NCBI GenBank assembly: GCA_025352905.1
Contig: JANXRX010000020.1
Span: forward strand, 1 to 32,877
Length of the DNA: 32,877 bases
DNA from: Bacteroidota bacterium
GTDB taxonomy: Bacteria > Bacteroidota > Bacteroidia > Chitinophagales > Chitinophagaceae
Direction of reading: 5' to 3'
The translations under genes and the position numbers were made by a program. Under the pieces are notes generated by a model, which saw only the letters and a list, made by a program, of their open reading frames with translations, ran no database searches and was not told the DNA's origin. Below are positions 1 through 7,367 of this stretch, one piece after another; the first letter of the stretch is position 1; every line of letters begins with the position of its first letter.

Positions 1-1500
1 GGAAATATTTTCCAGGTATACCTGTTCTGGGAACTGGTGGGAGTTTCTTCCTTTTTACTCATTGGCTATTATTTCCAGAAACCTTCCGCCGTTGCTGCTT
101 CCAAAAAAGCGTTTATCGTCACACGTTTCGCTGACCTTGGCTTCCTGATCGGGATCCTGGTACTTGGTTTTTATGGGGGCACCTTAGATATCAGTTTGCT
201 GATTCAGCGACTTACCAATATTCAATCCGAACAATTCATTGGTATCACTACCGCCGGTTTCCTGGGTGTATCCATGCTTACCTGGGCGCTGGTACTTGTG
301 TTTATCGGTGGCGCAGGTAAATCGGCCATGTTCCCCCTGCATATCTGGCTCCCCGATGCCATGGAGGGGCCAACACCTGTTTCTGCCTTAATACACGCAG
401 CAACCATGGTAGTAGCAGGTGTGTATCTGGTTGCGCGGTTATTTCCCGTTTTTTCAATGGATGGCGCTGCCCTGCATATCGTAACGTATACAGGGTTGCT
501 CTCAGCATTGCTCGCCGCAGTGATCGCCTGTACACAAACAGATATTAAAAGGGTATTGGCCTATTCAACCATGTCGCAGATCGGGTATATGATGTTTGCC
601 CTGGGTATTGCAAGGATGGGGGGGGAATCGGGGATGGGTTATATGGCGTCTATGTTCCATTTGTTCACACATGCTTTTTTTAAATCCCTGTTATTCCTCT
701 GCGCGGGCTCGGTGATCCATAGGGTACACAGTAATGAGATGAAAGATATGGGCGGGTTGCGTAAATGGATGCCGCTTACGCATATCGCCTTCCTGGTGGC
801 CTGCCTCGCTATTGCAGGGATCCCTCCGTTCGCAGGGTTCTTTAGCAAGGAAGAAATATTATTGGCTGCATTTCATGCCGATAAACTCGTATACGGTGTC
901 GCGCTTTTTACAGCGGTACTGACCGCTTTTTATATGTTCCGTTTGTATTTTTCTATTTTCTGGAATAAACCCTCCTCGCTGCATGAACCACATGCAGAAG
1001 GAACGCTCTCCATGAAAATCCCATTGGTCATTCTAACGCTTTGCGCGATCGGCGCCGGGTTCTTTCCCTTCGCCTCATTTATTACGGCTGATGGAAAACC
1101 GCTTGAAACACATATGGATCTTATGTTTTCATTCGTACCGGTAGGTCTTACACTCGCAGCTATATTATTTGCTGCTTTCCTCTATAAGACACAGAACGAA
1201 CGGGCAGACCGCATAGCCGCCACATTCGGCGGTATATACAGAACAGCGGCCAGGAAATTCTATATAGATGAGGTCTATCTTTTTATTACCAAAAAGATCA
1301 TCTTCCCACTGATAGGCCGGCCAATTGCCTGGATAGATAAACATATTGTTGATGGATGCATGAATGGGCTGGCGCTGGTCACCGGTAAGATCTCCGGCCT
1401 GATCAAAGGAATACAGTCCGGTAATGTACAGTCATACGCTGTATATTTTTTTGGAAGTATTGCCACACTGGCGGTATTATTAATTTATTTATGGAAATAA
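1..1500 (+). CDS. nuoL: NADH-quinone oxidoreductase subunit L, 5'-truncated by window edge
   Basis: Frame 1 is open from base 1 (GNIFQVYLFWELVGVSSFLLIGYYFQKP...). It has proton-pumping antiporter motifs (KSAMFPLHIWLPDAMEGPTPVSALIHAATMV; ACTQTDIKRVLAYSTMSQIGYM) and is followed by nuoM and nuoN. Confidence 0.96.
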   Translation, partial: GNIFQVYLFWELVGVSSFLLIGYYFQKPSAVAASKKAFIVTRFADLGFLIGILVLGFYGGTLDISLLIQRLTNIQSEQFIGITTAGFLGVSMLTWALVLVFIGGAGKSAMFPLHIWLPDAMEGPTPVSALIHAATMVVAGVYLVARLFPVFSMDGAALHIVTYTGLLSALLAAVIACTQTDIKRVLAYSTMSQIGYMMFALGIARMGGESGMGYMASMFHLFTHAFFKSLLFLCAGSVIHRVHSNEMKDMGGLRKWMPLTHIAFLVACLAIAGIPPFAGFFSKEEILLAAFHADKLVYGVALFTAVLTAFYMFRLYFSIFWNKPSSLHEPHAEGTLSMKIPLVILTLCAIGAGFFPFASFITADGKPLETHMDLMFSFVPVGLTLAAILFAAFLYKTQNERADRIAATFGGIYRTAARKFYIDEVYLFITKKIIFPLIGRPIAWIDKHIVDGCMNGLALVTGKISGLIKGIQSGNVQSYAVYFFGSIATLAVLLIYLWK

Positions 1501-1507
1501 CGAACGC

Positions 1508-2992
1508 ATGAACCTATCCTTACTGATCATCCTTCCCTTTCTCACCGCGGCAGCTGTGCTTTTCTGCAGGGGGCTGAAGCAGGTAAGAATAGTGGCATTG
1601 ACAGGTTCGGTTGCACAATTAGTATTATCGGTCTGGCTCTTATTCGCTTACTGCAGCGAAAGGGCGGCGGGTAATCATTCCATGATGGTCTTTGAAAACA
1701 ATACTGCCTGGTTCAGCGGCCTTTCTATCCATTACCATGTGGGCGTGGATGGTATTTCCATTGCGATGATACTCTTAACGGCTTTTGTAGTGGTAGCAGG
1801 CATCCTGGTTTCATGGGCGATGGAAAAACTAAGCAAAGAATTTTTCTTCTTATTGATCTTCCTGAGCCTTGGCGCATACGGCTTCTTTATTTCCCTCGAC
1901 CTGTTCACCCTGTTCTTCTTTTTAGAGATCGCGGTGATCCCTAAATTCTTACTGATCGGTATATGGGGCAGCGGTAAAAAAGAATACAGCGCCATGAAAC
2001 TCGCGCTGATGCTGATGGCAGGATCTGCACTGGTATTGATCGGCTTACTGGGTATGTATTATGCAACCGGTAGTTTTGACATGCTGCAGATCAGCCAGGC
2101 GCACATTCCGCTTGCCACTCAATACCTGTTCTTCCCGTTTGCCTTTGTCGGTTTCGGCATATTTGCGGCGCTGTTTCCTTTTCATACCTGGGTGCCGGAT
2201 GGACATGCTTCCGCACCCACAGCTGCTTCTATGTTCCTTGCCGGCATCTCTATGAAATTGGGCGGGTATGGTTGTTTGCGGGTAGCTACTTTCCTGATGC
2301 CGGATGCGGCGCATCATTATGCACCTGTTATCATACTGCTGGCTACGATTGCCATCATCTATGGCGCCTTCGCTACGATGATGCAGACCGATCTTAAATA
2401 CATCAACGCGTATTCATCGGTAAGTCATTGCGGGTTCGTGATACTGGGTATCGGCATGTTAACACAAACATCGGTCAATGGCGCTGTGCTGCAAATGATA
2501 TCACACGGATTGATGACGGCCCTTTTCTTTGCTGCTATCGGTATGATCTATAGCCGTACACATACACGTATGGTAGCACAACTGGGTGGACTGTTAAAAG
2601 TGATGCCGTTTATTTCAACCCTGTTTGTGATAGCGGGACTTTGTTCATTGGGTTTGCCTGGACTAAGCGGGTTTGTTGCCGAGATGACTGTGTTTATGGG
2701 TTCCTGGCAAAACCCTGATGCGATGTATCGTTTGGCAACCATACTGGCCTGTGCTTCTATTGTTGTAACAGCCGTATACATACTGCGCGCAGCCGGAAAA
2801 ACAGTAATGGGGCCGCTGCCGGAAGGATATGCGAATCTTACTGATGCAACCTGGAATGAAAAAATGGCGGCTATCCTGTTAGTAGCTGGGATCCTTGTAA
2901 TGGGTGTTGCACCCTTCCTGGTAAACCAATTGATCGGGCCGGGAACAGAACATATTATGCAACAGGTAGGGCAGGTGATCAACCCTAAATGA
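1508..2992 (+). CDS. nuoM: NADH-quinone oxidoreductase subunit M
   Basis: 494 aa; GVDGISIAMILLTAF, FPFHTWVPDGHASAPTAASMFLAGISMKLGGYG and MMQTDLKYINAYSSVSHCGFV motifs; 7-nt gap from nuoL. Confidence 0.96.
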   Translation: MNLSLLIILPFLTAAAVLFCRGLKQVRIVALTGSVAQLVLSVWLLFAYCSERAAGNHSMMVFENNTAWFSGLSIHYHVGVDGISIAMILLTAFVVVAGILVSWAMEKLSKEFFFLLIFLSLGAYGFFISLDLFTLFFFLEIAVIPKFLLIGIWGSGKKEYSAMKLALMLMAGSALVLIGLLGMYYATGSFDMLQISQAHIPLATQYLFFPFAFVGFGIFAALFPFHTWVPDGHASAPTAASMFLAGISMKLGGYGCLRVATFLMPDAAHHYAPVIILLATIAIIYGAFATMMQTDLKYINAYSSVSHCGFVILGIGMLTQTSVNGAVLQMISHGLMTALFFAAIGMIYSRTHTRMVAQLGGLLKVMPFISTLFVIAGLCSLGLPGLSGFVAEMTVFMGSWQNPDAMYRLATILACASIVVTAVYILRAAGKTVMGPLPEGYANLTDATWNEKMAAILLVAGILVMGVAPFLVNQLIGPGTEHIMQQVGQVINPK

Positions 2993-3001
2993 AATTGAAC
3001 T

Positions 3002-4411
3002 ATGCTCACAGATATATTCATATTATTAAAACAGGAACTGGCTATCACCCTTATTATATTCCTGTTGCTGTTCAGTAAGCTCGGGAAAGATTGGGGCACC
3101 GAAAATATCCTGAAGCTGGTCAACCTGCTTTTGCTGGTAAATCTCCTCTCCGGTTTCTGGTATAACACGGAGGGTTCCTTATTCGGCGAAATGTTTCATA
3201 CGGGTAAATTAGTGGTACTGGAAAAAAATATTCTTAACCTCGCCACATGGATCATTTCTTTACTGGCCTATCCCTGGTTAAAGAACCATAAACATGCGGT
3301 TGAGTTTTATTTGTTGTTGCTTTCTTCCCTGCTGGGTATGTTCTTTATGATCTCATCCGGTAACCTTTTACAATTCTATCTCGGGCTGGAACTGTCTACT
3401 ATACCATTAGCCGCCGCGGCCAATTTTGATCTTGTTAAAAAAAGATCTTCCGAAGCAGCCATGAAGCTGATTATTTCTTCCGCTTTTTCTTCGGCGCTCC
3501 TGTTATTGGGTATTTCATGGATGTACGGGGTCAATGGCAGCCTTGATTTTTCCGTCCTCGCTACACAAACCGGGCATTCTTCCTTCCTGGTATTTGCTTT
3601 TATCCTGCTTATATCCGGGTTTGCTTTTAAGATATCAGCTGTCCCTTTTCATTTATGGACCGCCGATGTGTATGAAGGCTCGCCGGTAGCGGTAACTGCT
3701 TTTTTATCGGTGGTTTCCAAAGCTGCCGTTGTATTTGTGTTTGTATCGGTATTGTATACGGTCTTCAAGCCATTGGCTGATCTATGGTACCCGGTTGTTT
3801 TTGTACTGGCGCTGCTGTCTATTATTATCGGTAACCTGTTTGCCATCAGGCAGAATAATTTCAAACGTTTCCTTGCTTTTTCCTCTATTGCACAACTGGG
3901 TTTTATCCTGGTGGGTATTTCCGGAAGTTCGCAAGGCGGAACGGCATCAGTGATCTATTTTATTTTGATCTATATATTCTCCAACCTGGCGGCATTCGGG
4001 GTTGTTTTGTTAACGGGCGCTGTAACGGGCAAAGAGAATATCAGCGATTACAAAGCGTTCTATACCACCAATCCACTGCTTTCATGGATACTCACCATTG
4101 CCCTGTTCTCATTGGCCGGTGTGCCGCCTACCGCCGGTTTTTTTGGAAAATTTTTCCTGTTGATGGCCGGCGCCTCCAAAGGAAATTACTGGCTGATAGG
4201 TGTTGCATCCCTGAATATGGTGATCTCTTTTTATTACTATCTCAGGGTGGTAAAAGCGATCTTTATGGAAGACAATGAGCACCCCATCGCAAGGCTAAGC
4301 ATCCCCTTTCCTGTAAAACTGGCCCTGTATATCTGCGTAGCGGGCATTGTACTGACGGGGTTGCTGGGAAGTGTATATGATTATATTTATTCACTAAGCA
4401 CAGGTTTATAA
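3002..4411 (+). CDS. nuoN: NADH-quinone oxidoreductase subunit N
   Basis: 469 aa; FKISAVPFHLWTADVYEGSPVAVTAFLSVVSKAA and NFKRFLAFSSIAQLGFILVG motifs; last nuo gene in the operon. Confidence 0.95.
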   Translation: MLTDIFILLKQELAITLIIFLLLFSKLGKDWGTENILKLVNLLLLVNLLSGFWYNTEGSLFGEMFHTGKLVVLEKNILNLATWIISLLAYPWLKNHKHAVEFYLLLLSSLLGMFFMISSGNLLQFYLGLELSTIPLAAAANFDLVKKRSSEAAMKLIISSAFSSALLLLGISWMYGVNGSLDFSVLATQTGHSSFLVFAFILLISGFAFKISAVPFHLWTADVYEGSPVAVTAFLSVVSKAAVVFVFVSVLYTVFKPLADLWYPVVFVLALLSIIIGNLFAIRQNNFKRFLAFSSIAQLGFILVGISGSSQGGTASVIYFILIYIFSNLAAFGVVLLTGAVTGKENISDYKAFYTTNPLLSWILTIALFSLAGVPPTAGFFGKFFLLMAGASKGNYWLIGVASLNMVISFYYYLRVVKAIFMEDNEHPIARLSIPFPVKLALYICVAGIVLTGLLGSVYDYIYSLSTGL

Positions 4412-4419
4412 CGCTTTAT

Positions 4420-4806
4420 ATGGCCATCAACAAGAACCATGAATTTGAAGAACTGGACGGCATAAAATGTGCCATCGTGGAAAAGAATGTACTGCCGGGC
4501 CGGGTCGATTTTCTAAAGGAGTTACTCAGTTTTAATCACTTCACAGTGATCGTTCAGCCCAGCCCCCCGCCAAAACCCGCCCCTGCCGCTGTTGCAGGCA
4601 CGGAGCCCCCTCAGCCAGCAGAACCGTTACCTGTTCTTCCGGAAACTTTTACCGTAGGTGTCACAAATGTAATGTTCAATGCCACCAACGCAGTTTTTGG
4701 CCGGTTATTAAAAACCCCGGATGGCCATGTGGTAACGCTAGCCTACTGGAAACAGGAAGAGAATATCTCGCACGATGAGATCCCTTACTATGAGAAGAAA
4801 GATTAG
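4420..4806 (+). CDS. Hypothetical protein, 128 aa, with Pro/Ala-rich central linker; probably co-transcribed with nuoN
   Basis: Starts 8 nt after the nuoN stop. Two putative folded segments flank PSPPPKPAPAAVAGTEPPQPAEPLPVLPE. No signal peptide or TM segment evident. Confidence 0.8.
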   Translation: MAINKNHEFEELDGIKCAIVEKNVLPGRVDFLKELLSFNHFTVIVQPSPPPKPAPAAVAGTEPPQPAEPLPVLPETFTVGVTNVMFNATNAVFGRLLKTPDGHVVTLAYWKQEENISHDEIPYYEKKD

Positions 4807-4881
4807 CGAATCCGTTAATTTTTAAAAAATCCACTGTTTTTTTCTACTTACTATTTACCTTTCCGGTCAATTATTCCCTGC

Positions 4882-7305
4882 ATGAAAACTCTTTGTTTAC
4901 GTTTATTCTTTACTGCGGCGGGTATGCTTATCCTGCAGGTTGGTTTTTCACAACAGCTGGATTCTATCATGTCGATATATGATGCACAGCTGCCGAGGGA
5001 AAAAATGCATATCCACTTTGATAAAGTAGCGTATAACCGGGATGAGACCATCTGGTATAAACTATATATCCTTGCAGGTACTGATCTAACCAGGCAGAGT
5101 AAAAATGTGTATGTAGAATGGTATGATACAACCGGGAAAATGATCAAACAAACGGTTGCCCCGCTGTTCCAATCCACGGCCAAAGGATCTTTCGATCTCC
5201 CCGGTGATTACAAAGGCGATTTTGTACACGTAAAAGCCTATACAAGGTGGATGCTGAATGATGATTCTGCGTTCATTTACCAGAAAGATATCCTGATCAA
5301 TTCTATCACAACGGCGCAAAGCAGGCCCGCAGTGGTTCCGCGTACAAAAGTGGATGCGTTCCCCGAAAGCGGTGTGCTGTTGCAGGGCGTACTAAACCGG
5401 GTCGCGTTCAAATCCACTAACCAGTTTGGTATACCGGTCATTATTAAAGGCGGGGTATACAACAATAAAAACAAACAGGTAGATACCCTGGTCATAAAAC
5501 ACGATGGAATGGGAATGTTTTCCCTTACACCCCAACCAGGTGAAACCTACCAGATCAACTGGACAGACGAAAATGGTAAGAAAGGCACCACGCTTATCGA
5601 GCCTGCCAAAACAAATGGCGCTGCTATTGCGATACGAGCCACCAATGATAAGGCACTGATCCAGGTGCAGAGAACAGGTGACGTGCCCGACAATTATAAA
5701 AGACTAAACCTATGGGTTCATATGAACCAGTCGTTATTCTATAAAGTAAAGATCAACGCTACAGAAAAAACATTGATCAATGCAGAGATCCCCATTGATG
5801 AATTGCCTACGGGTGTTTTACAATTCACCCTGTTCACTTCGGATTTTATACCCATTGCCGAAAGGATCCTGTTTGTGAACAACCGCCAGCACGAATTCAA
5901 CGCCAAGGTAACTTTGCCGGTTGTGAACGTAGACAGACGTGGTAAGAACATAGTGGAAGTTTTTGTATCGGATACGGCATTCACGAATATGTCTATGGCC
6001 ATTACAGATGCTGCCATTTCATTGCCGGAAACCAATTCTATCTATTCTGATCTTTTATTAAGCAATGAGATAAGGGGTAAAATATATAACCCGGCCTATT
6101 ATCTTACCAGCGACGCAGACAGCATCACGGCTAATCTTGACCTGGTCATGCTTACCAATGGATGGCGGCGTTTCGACTGGGAGAAAGCAAATGCAGCTGT
6201 TCTGCCAACGGTTGTGTATCCGAAAGAGAACGACTTTTTAAAGGTAGGCGGTAAAGTATATGGCGTTAAACCAGGTATGTCTGCCAAGCCCCTTCAGTTA
6301 AATTTTATCATGTCGGCCAAAGACAGCAGCAAGCAGTTCTTTTTTGCGGAAGTGGGGAAAGACGGGCTTTTTGAGATCAGGAACCAGTTCTTTTATGATA
6401 CGGTAAAAGTATTTTACGGATTCAATGGGAATACCAAAATAGGGGAAGTAACACAGGTTCAGTTAGACAATGGTCTTCTGCGGCAGATACAGAAAAAAAT
6501 ACCCTTTTCTGCACGGAACCTGCAAAATCCATGGAGCGACAGTTTGGCGCGGGTGAAAATGAATTTTATTCTCACGGAACAGGAAAAACTGCGCAGGAGC
6601 ATGGCGAGCGCCACTTTGCAGGAAGTGATCGTAAAAGCAAAAGCAAAAAGCAATCTCCAGGTAATGGAAGAAAAATATGCGACCGGTTTGTTTTCCGGCG
6701 GTGATGGATTTTCATTTGACCTGACAGAAAATAATGCAGCTCTTGGCTCACTGGATATATTAGGTTACCTGCAGGGCAGGGTGCCGGGTCTTACCGTTAG
6801 CGGTTCGGGTGCCCAGGCAACCCTTAGCTGGCGTGGCGGAACACCAGATGTTTTTTTGAATGAAACACAATCGCAGGTTGAATTGATCCAGTCGATCCCG
6901 GTAACGGATATAGCTTTTGTAAAAGTGTTCCGCCCCCCTTTCTTTGGATCGATGGGCGGTGGAAGCGGTGGTGCCATTGCTATTTATACGAAAAAGGGAG
7001 CTGATGGAAGAAAAACGCCACCGGATAGTCATGGGCTTGAATATACCCTGCTCGGCGGCTATTCACGTTTTAAAGAATTCTTTAATCCCTCCTATGATAA
7101 ACCGGCAGATAATAACGACCCTGATCTGCGCACCACTTTATACTGGAACCCATACATATTAACCAACAAAAAGAGCCCCCGCATACGGATAACCTTCTTC
7201 AACAATGATATCAGTAAAAAATTCCTGCTGGTACTCGAAGGGGTGAATGGAGATGGAAAGATGACAAGGGTGGTGAAAGTGATCGATAGCAAATCACAGG
7301 ACTAA
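4882..7305 (+). CDS. Secreted/outer-membrane-associated protein: MG2-like N-terminal region plus TonB-dependent receptor plug-like domain, no beta-barrel
   Basis: 807 aa; signal peptide MKTLCLRLFFTAAGMLILQVGFSQ; MHIHFDKVAYNRDETIWYKLYI is MG2-like; plug-like segment LDILGYLQGRVPGLTVSGSG...GGTPDVFLNE...VTDIAFVKVFRPPFFGSMGGGSGGAIAIYTKKG. Confidence 0.82.
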   Translation: MKTLCLRLFFTAAGMLILQVGFSQQLDSIMSIYDAQLPREKMHIHFDKVAYNRDETIWYKLYILAGTDLTRQSKNVYVEWYDTTGKMIKQTVAPLFQSTAKGSFDLPGDYKGDFVHVKAYTRWMLNDDSAFIYQKDILINSITTAQSRPAVVPRTKVDAFPESGVLLQGVLNRVAFKSTNQFGIPVIIKGGVYNNKNKQVDTLVIKHDGMGMFSLTPQPGETYQINWTDENGKKGTTLIEPAKTNGAAIAIRATNDKALIQVQRTGDVPDNYKRLNLWVHMNQSLFYKVKINATEKTLINAEIPIDELPTGVLQFTLFTSDFIPIAERILFVNNRQHEFNAKVTLPVVNVDRRGKNIVEVFVSDTAFTNMSMAITDAAISLPETNSIYSDLLLSNEIRGKIYNPAYYLTSDADSITANLDLVMLTNGWRRFDWEKANAAVLPTVVYPKENDFLKVGGKVYGVKPGMSAKPLQLNFIMSAKDSSKQFFFAEVGKDGLFEIRNQFFYDTVKVFYGFNGNTKIGEVTQVQLDNGLLRQIQKKIPFSARNLQNPWSDSLARVKMNFILTEQEKLRRSMASATLQEVIVKAKAKSNLQVMEEKYATGLFSGGDGFSFDLTENNAALGSLDILGYLQGRVPGLTVSGSGAQATLSWRGGTPDVFLNETQSQVELIQSIPVTDIAFVKVFRPPFFGSMGGGSGGAIAIYTKKGADGRKTPPDSHGLEYTLLGGYSRFKEFFNPSYDKPADNNDPDLRTTLYWNPYILTNKKSPRIRITFFNNDISKKFLLVLEGVNGDGKMTRVVKVIDSKSQD

Positions 7306-7312
7306 AAAAGCA

Positions 7313-7361
7313 ACTATCGAACAGATGAATGTCGAAATTCGACATTCATCTGTTCGATAGT
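7313..7361. terminator. Bidirectional intrinsic terminator, perfect 24-bp inverted repeat
   Basis: ACTATCGAACAGATGAATGTCGAA-A-TTCGACATTCATCTGTTCGATAGT between convergent CDSs, with an A-run before it and a T-run after it. Confidence 0.85.
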
Positions 7362-7367
7362 CGACAT

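Noticed and set aside
222-3168. Minus-strand ORFs overlapping nuoL, nuoM and nuoN (e.g. 2548-3168, 206 aa)
   Set aside because: Shadow ORFs of highly conserved Complex I genes; no recognisable domain or sensible context.
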